A DNA stretch of 64,000 bases from Immersiella caudata. Lineage: Eukaryota; Ascomycota; Sordariomycetes; Sordariales; Lasiosphaeriaceae. Below the pieces are notes generated by a model. It made no database searches. It worked only from the letters and a program-made list of their open reading frames with translations, and was not told the DNA's origin. Position numbers and translations under genes: made by a program. The DNA lies in the NCBI GenBank assembly GCA_030512335.1, contig JAULSU010000005.1, forward strand, positions 2,728,001 through 2,792,000, in the 5' to 3' direction. Shown here piece after piece: positions 34,861 to 45,335 of this stretch (its first letter is position 1; every line of letters starts with the position of its first letter).

Positions 34861-35839
34861 TTGGAGAGGAGGAGGGAAGGGGCTGTTGCTATGGCACGGG
34901 TATGGATACCTACCTCTGTTGGCGTTTGCATCGCGTTTGGGGTTTTAGCTAGCATGATTTGGACATTTGCTAGGAGTAGGGGTATTGTATTGTATGGTAT
35001 GGTTTCTGGAGCGTTGGGAGTAGGGCCATGTTGCATCTACTGTTTGTGTTCGGCTGGGTTTTTTATGGGTCTACATGGGCAGCGTATTGGGCGTTGGGGT
35101 TTAATAGGGTTTTGGACTGGGTTGGGGATGGGTTGTGAGGTAGTTATGGGCATGGCAGCCGGATTTGGAAGAAATAGTGATTTTTACTTCGATGCTATGA
35201 ATGATGAGTATGAGGCAGAAGGTGATTGATATTGAGTAAATGAATGAATGACAGTCCAGAGCGACTAAATCATTTGAGAGGTGGCGCACGCGGCTGACGA
35301 TTGGGGGGCTAAATTCGAGGTGGCATGTTTCAAGTTTTGTATTGGAAAGAGTCGAATTTTGGCTGAGGAGTTTGGACTTGCTGAGGATCAGCTCCCTGTC
35401 GATAGGGAAGGCGAAGGTGGTTTCGAAGGAGGGGCTTGCGTCCAAGGGGCCGGCTTTGCAGGTCAGTAGGATGTCGGAGGCTTGGATTTTTCTGTCTTGT
35501 GTGGTTTTAGCTAATCTTGACCCTCGAAGACGGTTTTGTTATCTAGGCTGGGGGGGGGGGGGGGGGGTAGGTAGGATAAGGTACCTGTCAATGCTATGTA
35601 CAAGGACTAACACCAAAGAGGTAACATCAGACTGGTCGTTGGAGGAAGACATTTCGTAATTGCACTTCGGGTGACTTGAACGCGTGTTTCAAAACTAGGT
35701 ATATATGGTGATCATGGGTGGCTTCGGACCATGGAAATCGGGGATGCCAGAAGGCGAGTTTGCAAGTCATTCAACATTTACGACTTGGTCGAGATTCGGG
35801 AACATCCATCCATTCCCCTTGTCAATGACAGTGTCATCC

Positions 35840-36420
35840 TGCAGAAATTCCACCATGGGCCCACCTACCCAACCCTCAATACCCCATGTGGAATCAACTC
35901 ATGATGTGAATTAGTGGTGTTCTCGACCTTTGTGGGTTACCCCTATTTTCCTGTTTCTTTGTGCCCCTGAATTGTTGTTGACTTTATTATGCCGGGGTCA
36001 CACAGTGCCCCAATTTGCCACTGCCACCATTGCTTCATCTTCAGCAAAACCTTGTTGGTAAGAGCCAAATTCAAGACGTCTACACATGCAGTTGGTCGGT
36101 GCCTCGATCTCATGGAATGGTCATGAGTTGGTTAGAGAGGACCCAAGTACTACTGTCCAATGACTGTCCGTCCCCATCCCAACTAGCAGCAGAGCTTCTC
36201 AAACTATTTCCCATGTCCTCTCCCTCATCATACGCTACTAATCCATACCACACAAGAACTCACTCCTACCACCTCAAATACGCTTCTGGTTGCGAGAACA
36301 TATACACTCGGTGTAACCCGCCTCTTGACGAAACCGGTCCATCACAACTCCACCAATTCCACTACCTGAGCAGGTGCTCACATCAACCCCAACTACACAT
36401 GACGCTCACACCAAAGTGAA
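35840..36420 (+). repeat. Diverged repeat, copy A
   Basis: This copy aligns by eye with 37250-37770. Shared landmarks in the same order are TTGTGGG(T/C)TAC(C/T)CCTATT, TTGTTGTTGAC, (G/A)TGCCCCAAT(T/C)TG, TCAAGACG, CCTC(T)CATCATAC and CATCAACCC(C)AA. Many differences are C/T, so repeat-induced point mutation is possible. Neither copy has an intact open frame or terminal repeats that I can see, so its origin (transposon, duplicated gene or duplicated intergenic DNA) is open. Boundaries are approximate. Confidence 0.55.
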
Positions 36421-37001
36421 TCCGTAGATTTTCTGAAAGATTTGATGGGAATTCTCATACCGATGCCCGTGACAGTCCCTGTGCCATCTTCTCCGATGGC
36501 GGCCGAGTTAAAGTCGTTTGATTCGGGCGACTTGCGACATGAAGGAAGAGGGCAAACATAATAGTGAGCACCTTCTGGAGGAGTTTTACTCGAAGGGTAC
36601 TAGACTTGCTGGGTTTGCACTGAGATGACAAAGCAACTTGAAGTTGGTATACTTTTGGGTGATAGTTTCCCACTAGATCACTCTTTTTTTTTTTTTTGCA
36701 AAAATGTATACATGTACTCCCAAATCAAAAAGCGACCGACGCTTGACTTCTGTTATTTGTGTTTAGGCAGATATATATATATTTCTATATATATAATCTA
36801 CTCGGTTTCCCAGCTTCCAGTGATGCCCCGTTACTCATTCAGTACCATATAATACCTCCTCCACTTGATCCTCATGTCGATGGTCCTCCATGAGACTCAA
36901 CCTCCGGGAAAATCTCCTTCATGTCCCTCCCAGACTCAGGCGGATACGGCGCACCCAATTGGTACGGCTGCAACACCAGTTCGTCAAATTCATCGACTGA
37001 T

Positions 37002-38218
37002 AGTGATGCTCTCAAGTTGGCGACCCTCGTTCGCAACGCCAACTTCAACGCGGATTTTCAGCTCGTCGTGTACAGCCACCGAGGACAGCCCTGACGGGGT
37101 AATGCGGCACATAGTCTTAACGGCTGAGAGGAGGGGTAGAGCATTTTGAGCAAGGGTGGACAAGAACGACAGCGAGCGAATTTATGTTTGGGATGATGTC
37201 CTCCCAGCTCGACAAACCAGCCAGCCCCTCGGCCCAGCACATTTACCTGGAAAATCCTATCAACTACTCCATCAAACGCTCAAGTCACCAAGTCCCTGCA
37301 ATTTCTGTGTGTCTGCAACTTGTGACGGAATTTTTGACGTTCTCACTTCTTGTGGGCTACTCCTATTCGCCCCACCCAACCCCCTTTGCACCCTGACTTG
37401 TTGTTGACACTGTCACGCGCCAACCACACAATGCCCCAATCTGTGACAATTATCATTTCTTTGTCCCCAAAGATCCATGTTAGATCTATACTCAAGACGC
37501 GCGCGCTCAGGAACCACCGACAAAACCCAGCCTCCGCCCACCTGATGATATCAGAGCCTCCAACGATCTCCCTCTGTCCTCCCTCTCATCATACTACCTG
37601 CCATACCCCAGGACAGAAAATAAAAGTCTTCTAGTCCCAACGCCCTCCTCTTGGAGTGAATATACAGGAGGGTCCCTCCTGGCCTCCTCAGTCCCGAACC
37701 TCTCATAGCTACCAACACCACCCAACACTTCCCCATCAACCCAAGGTATCTCACCAAACCTTCATCGATCGCCATGCCAATACCTAAAATGTGCGAGAAT
37801 ACCAACCGCCCCTTCTGGGCCAGCAACGCAAACACTCTTGTCGAAGAAAACAGGCAAGTAACTCGTCCATCCCACAAAGCGCTTCATCGCCACCCCGCGA
37901 TACCAACACGCCAATAAGGGAAATACCCAGTTTTCGCCCATCCGGATTCACATAAACATGTTCGCCATCGCTGCGGAATACGACATGCCGATGCTCGCAT
38001 CGATCGCCACGGCGAGGTGTAGATCCGAATCCTCCAAGTGCGACATCAGCGCCTTTATGAAAGCTGTCAAAGTTGCGTATGGTTGCCAATCCGAACAGAC
38101 CAAAGAGATGCGCAAGATGCTGGTGGCTGCCGAAAAGGTGAAAGTGTGGACGGCGACTCGAAAGGGAGATCCGTATAACTCCATGAAGTTCGGGGGAGAG
38201 CTGGTTGAGCACCTCTGA
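37002..38218 (+). pseudogene. Relic of a fungal BTB/POZ domain gene
   Basis: Two separated pieces look like parts of a fungal BTB/POZ protein. An N-terminal piece at 37002-37094 reads LATLVRNANFNADFQLVVYS, like the start of the BTB fold, and then meets a stop. A C-terminal piece, open to 38218, reads NMFAIAAEYDMPMLASIA followed by FMKAVKVAYG and an amphipathic end, matching the usual FAIADKYD...F..AV..VY pattern after the BTB core. The middle of the domain, including the typical TGDY turn, is missing or unreadable and is replaced by stops, frame changes and repeat copy B. Fungi carry many such genes, often in decaying duplicates. BTB proteins usually mediate dimerisation or bind cullin 3. A working spliced gene seems unlikely but cannot be ruled out. 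Confidence 0.45.
37250..37770 (+). repeat. Diverged repeat, copy B, inside the BTB relic
   Basis: Second copy of the repeat seen at 35840-36420, in the same orientation and about 1.4 kb away. It lies between the two recognisable pieces of the BTB/POZ relic. Either the repeat inserted into that gene, or both copies are parts of a duplicated, decayed BTB locus. Boundaries are approximate. Confidence 0.5.
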
Positions 38219-39038
38219 GGTGCCGAATTTTCATCGGGAGTTAAGCAACGCCTTCTTTTTGGATCCGATGCCATCTTATGACGTACTTCAGAATCTCATG
38301 CCACTGGTAGCTGGGGCGTGTTTCGCTGGTGCGATTTGCGCGGCGATGACGCGAAAAGGGTTGGGAATAAAAACTGCGAGAAGCATGCGGCGTCCTGGTC
38401 GCTCAAGGAAGGCGAGAAGAGATCGCAAGCACAGAAAGGTCATGAAGGATCGCAACGACTAGCTCTCTCAACTGGGTCAGATTAGCTAGCACAATTCTGG
38501 GAGCTGTGCTCCTTCCGAAATGGTCTCGAGCAAGTGGCATCAGCCACATGGTAGGCAGGGTGGCCCACTTCAAAGAAGAGACATAAAGCAAAAAAAAAAG
38601 CGCAGATTCTGGGTCAAACTCAGGAGAGTTTGGGCGAAGCAGTGCGCGTAGCGCGCCTTTGAGTAACCGAGCCATGCTCCATATTGACCATAGGGGTTTT
38701 TTTTTTTTTTTTTTAGGTGTCCGAAGACATTTAGGTTCATTCTCAAACTTCAATATATACCCAGACCGTGGTTGGTCCTATCCCCAACTCTCGGCCTCGA
38801 ACATCACGACCTCAGCAAGTCGACCGGAAACTACCAAGGTTGATCACCCAGTCCTCACCACTGAGCGATTTCTTGTAGTGCGTGATGAGTCTTCTCCGGC
38901 GTCCATCGGAAAACACCTGACCCTCAAAGTTATGGCGTATTTGCAAGTGGCCATTAAACGTCAAATTCGACGAGTGAACATATTATTCCTGCACATAGGG
39001 TATGGTGATGTGTGTGAACGGCCGCTCGACCGCATGTA

Positions 39039-40496
39039 TCAAAACCCCTCAACATGGCTTCCAACCCCCTTCTCCCGCGCGAACTTGACCATGTACGTCC
39101 CCACCGTCAAATCCATCAGTCCCAGCCCTACGCTCTTGTAGATGACGTTCCCGCCCTCCAACCACTTCGCCATTGCATCCTCCTTTTCTTTCTTTTTCTT
39201 TTGCCGATCAACCGACCCCAGGCTTGACGACCGTCTGTGAAAGGGAAACGACGGCGCTCGGATGCCAGCGGGAGAAGAACTTCGGCTGCCCGAAGATCCA
39301 AAGACGTTGGACAGTGCCGAGCGTCCGCTGCTGATAGTAAGTTTCTCCATATCCCCTGACGGGTCGCTGCTGAAGCTCGTGACGCTGGCTGTCTCCGGTG
39401 CGACTTCCTCTTCAGCAGCTGCTTCCGTTGCCGCGATGTTGTGTAGCATTACCAACTCTCCGAGTTCAACAAGCTGTGTAGGCTCCAGCCCTGCCTCAAT
39501 CAGCTCGCCGGCCTCCTTAAGTGCCCCGTCGAGCGTGTCTACGACGATCGCGCCGCCCTCAATGACGTGCTTGTGGAAATGCCGGTGACCCCTCTCGTGG
39601 GGTTTCACAGCCTGCATGAGAACATCAATGGGAATCTCTCTCATCTGCGGTGTGTAGCTCCCTATAGCCACAATCAGCCTCCCCTTTCGCCGGGCATCGT
39701 GGCTCGTCAGCCAAGACCCTTTGAATACTGGCTCTGTTGAAGGAGTGCAGCAGAAGATAATATCGGCAGCCAATACCTGCTTCTCAAGCAACCGCTCGTA
39801 CTCTCCGTACCCGGGCGTTAAGACCCCGAATGTGCACTCAGTCCAGCCCTCGCGTGCCTTGACACTCGCCCCCACGCTGTAGAAGCGCTTGAGAATGGCC
39901 GAGCAGCTGGGGCCGAATCTCCGATTGACGAAGTTGACTTGCCGGATGGTAGAGCCGCGAAGCATGAGGGCGAGACGAACATGCCAGTACGCTTGCTCTC
40001 CACAGCCGAAGACGGTCAGGGTCTTAACCTGAGCGCGCTTTCCTACGAGGCAGAGCGAAGCTAAAGCCGTTCTGAAAGCTGTGAGTGTGCTCGCGTGGAG
40101 TATGCCAACCGGCTCTCCAAGAGGTGAGAAGAGGGTCACCGCTCCTGTTGGGCGGACTACCGGGAGTTCTGCGTTTCTATCGGCATCTGCGGCCGAGAGG
40201 GTCACAACTGCTTGGCATTAGCTGCCTTTTGCTCAACCAAGTGAGCAAGCGGGAGAATGAGCCTCACCTTTGACGCCACTCCCAGCTGAGCTGGACGACG
40301 GCATAAACAGCGTGTTTGTTCCCGTAGCGACGTTGAACATCGAGGTTCTTTCTGGCATGTGAATAGTTGACTGCGTCGAGGTTGAGTACTCATGGAGAGC
40401 GGCTTTGAGATTTGCTTGAAACTCCAGCAACTCCTGCACAGTCATGCCCTCCAAGAGGCCTTGGATTTGGGCGTCGGTCAGCACCGAGAGTGTCAT
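39039..40496 (-). CDS. Ornithine cyclodeaminase/mu-crystallin family protein
   Basis: Two exons, transcribed leftwards (40496-40268 and 40207-39039), encode 465 aa. The family is made of NAD(P)-dependent ornithine cyclodeaminases, alanine dehydrogenases, ketimine reductases and mu-crystallin. Visible features are the catalytic-domain segment PTGAVTLFSPLGEPVGILHA, the cofactor-binding loop TVFGCGEQAYWHVRLAL, ADIIFCCTPSTEPVF, VAIGSYTPQMREIP, and the ending VGLGLMDLTVGTY, which is the usual closing helix. It is longer than the common 330-400 aa because a Ser-rich stretch followed by a basic KKKKEKE run (coded near 39180-39370) is inserted before that helix. The 60-bp intron has a GTGAGG donor and AAGCAG acceptor. 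The substrate cannot be told from sequence. Confidence 0.88.
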
Positions 40497-41206
40497 TTTT
40501 GGAGTTGAAGTTGTTGATGATTGTCGACTTTGGATCTCGAAATGCGAGGTCAGTTGTGTCTGGACCGGTCCAAGGGAAAGTCAAGACCGTTCAAGCTTCT
40601 GGGCGGGCTTGGCTATCCACTAGAATCCTAGCTCCCGATGCGGTTCGCTGTGGGGGGGTTGGAGTTCGTCGCTGAGGGGTTCGAACGTCTTTCGGTTAGG
40701 CACAGGTGGTCTGTCGAAGCATCCAAATTCCAGACGGCGCAGGTCATCAGCTCGACGTCAGATGCTTCACCATTCCAAGCCGGGAAAGCAGAACGCCTAG
40801 CTTTCGTCGGGCGCGGGCTGTGTTTTTATGAGCGACGCTCGGAGGAGGCGATGGATGGAACCCACGGGAAACTCGGCTTACCCTTCGGCGGAGATCCAAC
40901 GGCGTTCGGCCTGAGTAAGAGCGCAAACCACAAACTCTCGTTCGCTATTTCAAATGATACCAATGATCTCAACCATTCTCGTTCCGCGCCGAAAGAAAAC
41001 GTCATAACCGAGATGTTCCATGCTCCGCTCCGATCACCGTTGACAGTTGACCGGTAATGCCTAGCCCCGAGCCATTCTTTCCCCGCGCAGCGCTAACATC
41101 TAGCATTACCACGCTCTTATCCAAACTAAACACTCTATCGCTACTACCTCCCTCCTCAACACCTACCAAGAGTTTACAATGCCCCCGCGACACCCGCGCC
41201 TCCCGC
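40497..41206. other. Intergenic, no gene seen
   Basis: Region between two leftward genes, holding the promoter of the cyclodeaminase-family gene and the 3' region of the carbonic anhydrase gene. Open frames here have no recognisable domain. Confidence 0.5.
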
Positions 41207-42050
41207 CTATTTCACAGCCATCTCCCCCCTCCCCCCCCTAAACACCAACTGCGCGTGCCTCCCCCTGACCACCTCCTCCCCACCCGACCCGCCCTTGGTC
41301 CCCAGTCCCAAATCCTTGATGCGCCCGCTCGCAATGTCAAAAATCACACCGTGCACCTCGAGCCCGCGATCCCGAATCGCCTCCTCAATCGTAAAGTTCG
41401 CCAGCAGAACCTTGACCCCCGCATCCACATTCAGCTCCGCAATCCTCACCGCCCGTGCCGCATCGTCCTTGATGGCGTCGAGCTCCTCGCGATGTGCTGC
41501 GCGCACGGCCTTGAGGGGTGTCAGCCAGGTGTCGAGGACGCCGCCGACGCGCGAGTCACCGAGGGAGGCGACGGCCCCGCCGCAGGAGGTGTGCCCGCAG
41601 AGGACGACATGCTTGACTTTGAGGTGGGCGACGGCGTATTCGATGACGGCCGAGGTGTTGATGTCGGTGGGGGAGATGATGTTGGCGATGTTGCGGTGGA
41701 CGAAAACGTCGCCGGGTTGGAGGCCGAGGATGGTGGTTTCTGGGCAGCGGGAGTCGGAGCAGCCGAGCCAGACTGGACACCCCTTGCGTCAGATAGGGAT
41801 GGGAAGAGGGAGGGGAGAAGGAGACTCACGGATTTGTGGAGATTGGCCGCTGGCGAGCTTGGGGAAGAAGGTGGGATTTTGGTGGGCTTTGTAGCCCGCC
41901 CAGGCGTTGTTGGAGCTGAGGGCGTAGAGGAAGGTGTTCTCTGTTGCGAAGGCGGGTTGTTAGTGGTGGTCTTGGCGCGTGGTGATACCGTCGTATCCAC
42001 GGAGGTGGTTCGGGGGGAGGTAAGTGATGCTACTCACGTTGCTGCGCCAT
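41207..42050 (-). CDS. NCE103: Beta-class carbonic anhydrase
   Basis: Three exons, transcribed leftwards (42050-42038, 41940-41830, 41772-41207), encode 229 aa, the size of fungal cytosolic beta-carbonic anhydrases. The enzyme interconverts CO2 and bicarbonate and feeds carboxylation reactions in ambient air. Zinc ligands are C46 in CSDSR, H102 and C105 in GHTSCGG, and the Asp48-Arg50 dyad is intact. Other family sequence includes NNAWAGYKAHQNPTFFPKLA, GDVFVHRNIAN and STAVIEYAV-like TSAVIEYAV. The N-terminus MAQQQNTFLYALS has no obvious mitochondrial presequence, so a cytosolic location is likely. The first exon has only 13 nt; the start was chosen because ATG GCG CAG CAA C joins in phase through a GTGAGT donor and CAACAG acceptor. 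A 365-codon open frame on the opposite strand is a shadow of this gene. Confidence 0.93.
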
Positions 42051-42676
42051 CTTTGCGAACTGTGTCAAATCTCGACCAGCGGAGAGGAAGGAGAGGTGGG
42101 TTGACGAGAATTAAGAGAAATCTGACGGCCGGTCTGGTTTCCCAACCAACTTGACTTATACGCCCACACGGGAATATGAAGTTAGGCAAGGTACCTCGAG
42201 CTAGAGCGGACGCGGGATTTTCGACGGGGGTCACACAGCTCCTTGCGGATGCGACTAAGGCGGGAGTTGGTAACCTCTTTCGGGTCGGTCTCCTGATGTA
42301 CTCGCTGTAAATCCTCCGAGATGAGCTGAGCGCGCCGAGCAAGGTAAGACGTAAAGCGGCTTGTCGTGTGCGTGTGGTAGTCCGGCAGTTGCCGAAGATG
42401 CGCTCAGGCTCAGATCGATATCCGCGAGGTTCGAAGGTGGGAATAGCCGAAGCCACAAAGTATCGTCGGTGTAAGTGAGCAATGGAGGACAAGCAGCTAC
42501 GAGAAAGAAGAGAAGACGGCACGGTCGGTATTTGATAAAACCTCAGGAGCACACGAAGCAGACGTATACCAGTTATAAGCCGACCAACGTATACATGATG
42601 CCCAGCCTCAGGACTCTCTTGCCCCAGCTTCAGACTTCACATCACCCCCGGTCGATCCAGGAGCTTCGTCGATCTT
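42051..42676. other. Intergenic, no gene seen
   Basis: Promoter region of the carbonic anhydrase gene and 3' flank of the broken gene at 42677-43682. No other feature recognised. Confidence 0.45.
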
Positions 42677-43682
42677 TCATGGGAGTTTTGAAAGAGCGCC
42701 GCCCCCTCTGCGGCGGCTCACCTCAATCACCACCAACCGACACCCACATTCACAGCGTATCATTGGACTCGCCTCTCTCTCTTCCCTCCCCCCGCGCCCC
42801 GCAGCCGGGATCCGAGTCGCTGCGACCTCAATATCACGTATGAAACCGACATACTCCTGTATCCTATCTAAGTAAACCTCCCCTTCTCCATCCACCGCCA
42901 CGTCCAGACCGTTCCCCCGAAGTCCAAGAAAAGAAAGTTTAGGCTGCGGACTTCCAAAAGCCCAAGCGTCCTCAATGATCGACCAAGAGCCTGTCTTGTC
43001 CCGGATCCGAGACGACAACAGCGAGAAGTGGAAATAACCCCCCAAAACACCAAATTTTGCGCAGGAACGAACGCAATGTGCGATACCCGCCCGTGTGCAT
43101 CCCAAGAACGGAATTACGACACAACATAAGTCGCAACAGAAAAGATCCATACCTGTCTCCATTTTCGAGGTGCATGCAGTGGCAGGACAAGTTGACCGGT
43201 TGACAGGCTGCGCCAGTGAAGCGTTACGTTGTCCCACGTCCGCTCAACGCCGCCCGAGGGGCTCCGACCACCGTCTCGGTAGGCCGGGTGCGCTTCTTGA
43301 ATCACAGCCTGTTTTGCCGCACCGAGAATCGAGAAGTGATGGAGGTTGCGTCCCGGGGTCTGGGACAGCCGCAAGTCGTTGCAGCCCCGGCTCAATTGGC
43401 GGGAACCCTCTCCGGTGTTGCGCCGATCCCTCACAAGTGTAGCAAATATTTCACGGGGTATCGAGCCTTTGAAACTCGAAAGCCACCTACTGAGCCGCGA
43501 AGCTTGGTGTTCGCCCACTCCATACAGTGGCGCTGTTGCATCGAGGACAGAATGCTCCTCTGAACCTATCTCGATTGAGTCCGTGACCCTTGTCGCGCGC
43601 TTCCCCTTTCATGGATCATGGGCATTTCTTGAAACAAGTCAACATTCGCATCTGCACGGCAGTCGATGAATGCAATTGGCAT
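42677..43682 (-). pseudogene. Unidentified protein-coding sequence, apparently frame-broken
   Basis: Three overlapping minus-strand frames each look coding but do not join. From the ATG at 43682 the first frame begins MPIAFIDCRADANVDLFQEM and stops near 43580. The second, open from about 43610 to 43114, reads VLDATAPLYGVGEHQASRLS, SIPREIFATLVRD and LGAAKQAVIQEAHPAY. The third, ending at 42677, contains GVLGGYFHF, SWSIIEDAWAFGSPQPKLSF and LDVAVDGEGEVYLDRIQEYV. The order and overlaps suggest one ancestral gene of roughly 310-330 codons with two frame changes. Between the second and third frames there is no AG acceptor over about 110 nt, and the overlap of the first and second is too short for an intron, so splicing does not explain the breaks. 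It could be a pseudogene or carry assembly errors. I do not recognise the family. Confidence 0.4.
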
Positions 43683-43803
43683 TCCGCAAGCGGCGGAGGC
43701 AAACAAGTCTTCATGTCATGACACCCTGAACTAGTTTTGGTATCTCATGCGCCATCCGAAAAAGTGCAACCCACGCCAATCCGCCCCTATCCCAATGCTT
43801 TCC

Positions 43804-44946
43804 TTAAACCTTGATAGCGGTCTCAAGAGCCTTCTTGCGCTTCTCGATGCGCTTGTTGGCCTTGTAACCCATGATGCCACCACCCCACTGCTTGCGAGCA
43901 GCCTCGTTCTTCTCGAGGTAACCGTCCTTGACGGCGGAGACGAGCTTGGAGAGCTCGTTCTTGTCCTCAGAGCGGACCTCGGTGAGGGCGAGGACGGCAG
44001 CGGTCTGGATGACGGTTAGCGAGTGCGCGAAGGTAAATTGACTTCGGAAGATAGCTTGCCTTTTTGTGGACGACGGTGCCGAGTCTGGCCTTGCCCTTGA
44101 TGATGGCGTAAGGGATGCCCATCTTGCGGCAGAGGGCGGGGAGGAAGATGACGAGCTCGATGGGGTCGACATCGTTGGGGATGAGGACGAGCGAAGCCTT
44201 CTTGTTCTCAATAAGGCCAACAACGTGGTTGAGACCGTACTTGACAACGTAGGGCTTCTTGCTGACGTCCTCCTTCTTCTTGCCCTCCTTGACGGCGGTA
44301 GCCTCCTTGAGGAGACGCTCCTTCTTCTCGACCTTGGTCTCAGGGCGGTACTTGTTGAGGAGCTTGAAAGCCTGGGCGGCGGTGTTTTTGTCGAGGACCT
44401 GCTGGAACTGGGAGATGGCAGGAGGCACCTTGAGGCGCATGTTCAAGATCTTCTTCTGGCGCTGGAGGCGGATATACTCCGGCCACTTCACCATGCGCGA
44501 GAGGTTGCGCTTGGGCTGGATGTCCTGGCCAATACCGAAGTTGCGCGCCCGCTTCTCGATGAGAGGGTTCTGACTGCACGTTAGCCATCACGATTGCGCT
44601 TGCAATCTCTGGGAGGATTGTCACGAACCTTGGGAGCCTTCTTCGAGCCAGCCTTCCCCTGAGGGAAGGGGGCCGGAGCGGCCTTCTTTCCAGATTTCGG
44701 AGGCTGTCATTGAGGAGAAGACATCAGTAAATGTTTTGGTTCATTGACTGTAGTCTTCGTGCACTCTAGAGAGCGGCTGGGCGAGCCTTTCGGCCACACC
44801 ACGGATCCAGCTCAAGCCTAGTCTTCACCCGCGATCTTGCGATCGACGAGCGGAAAATGCTGCATCTCGAAAAATCTCGAGAGCATATTGCATGCGTGCG
44901 TCCTAGGACCTTGTAAAGTAGCTGGCAGTTCTTAGACGCTTACCAT
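43804..44946 (-). CDS. RPL8: 60S ribosomal protein eL8 (L7Ae family, yeast Rpl8)
   Basis: Four exons, transcribed leftwards (44946-44944, 44703-44629, 44569-44060, 44004-43804), encode 262 aa, near the family length of 256-266. The protein is a large-subunit ribosomal protein with a central L7Ae/L30e fold. Sequence after the basic, Pro-rich N-terminus (PPKSGKKAAPAPFPQGK) is close to consensus: RNFGIGQDIQPKRNLSRMVKWPEY, KVPPAISQFQ, YGLNHVVGLIENKKASLVL, NDVDPIELVIFLPALCRKM, GKARLGTVVHKKTAAVLALTEV and WGGGIMGYKA. Exon 1 is the ATG alone, joined by a 240-bp intron (GTAAGC...GACAG). Intron 2 uses a weak GTTCGT donor. Intron 3 (44005-44059) has a GC donor (AAG/GCAAGC) with a CTAAC branch and CAG acceptor. 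Shares a 389-bp upstream region with NCS6. Identification is secure. Confidence 0.96.
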
Positions 44947-45335
44947 TGTGATGAAGGCTGGTTGTCGGGACCGTCTCGTCGTGAGGATACAGTTCGTAGA
45001 ATTGGAAGTAGAATTTCGTCGCGGGGAATAAAAGTTTGTGGATTTTGCAGGGCAAGTCAGTGGGTGAACTTCGGCAGAATAACTGTGGGGTGGGGCCCAG
45101 CTTTTGGGACTGGTGGGCAGGCGAACTGCTCGTTGTCACACCCCGAGGGTGCACGCATCTTACAAGACTGACTCTTGACACACCTCGGCCTGCCCAACCC
45201 CAAAGTTGATAAAATAAACTGAGGAAACGCCCCCCAAAAAAAATACAAGCCAACATTACGTTGGCGGCCGTCCCAAAATTCTCCAGAGTTCTTGGCCTAC
45301 ACAGCGTGGGATTTGGCGAAACCTGGGATATCAAT
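44947..45335. promoter_or_regulatory. Divergent promoter region of eL8 and NCS6
   Basis: The 389 bases between two divergent start codons must serve a strongly expressed ribosomal protein gene and a tRNA-modification gene. An A-rich run (CCCCCCAAAAAAAATAC) lies about 100 bases before the NCS6 ATG. I recognise no specific factor site. Confidence 0.5.

Larger units (their letters stand above)
34861..39038. other. 4.2-kb degenerate intergenic block
   Basis: No intact gene is supported. The block contains two diverged copies of a repeat (near 35.85-36.42 and 37.25-37.77 kb), fragments of a BTB/POZ gene (37.0-38.2 kb), and several homopolymers: about 17 G at 35549-35565, about 14 T at 36684-36697, an A-rich run near 38589 and about 17 T at 38697-38713. 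The sequence is AT-richer than the flanking genes. Short open frames elsewhere in the block, such as 34861-35229 with hydrophobic character, have no family resemblance that I can see. Confidence 0.55.

Noticed and set aside
41057..42154. 365-codon open frame on the + strand
   Set aside because: It lies antisense to the carbonic anhydrase exons, spans their introns and has no domain of its own; the open frame is a by-product of GC-rich codon use on the other strand.
44704..44943. Possible snoRNA inside the 240-bp first intron of eL8
   Set aside because: Ribosomal protein introns often host snoRNAs, but I could not find a convincing C box (RTGATGA) with a paired D box, nor an H/ACA hairpin-hinge layout.
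45261..45335. 25-residue N-terminal extension of NCS6
   Set aside because: The frame is open but begins with TTG; the first ATG (45336) matches the usual family N-terminus.
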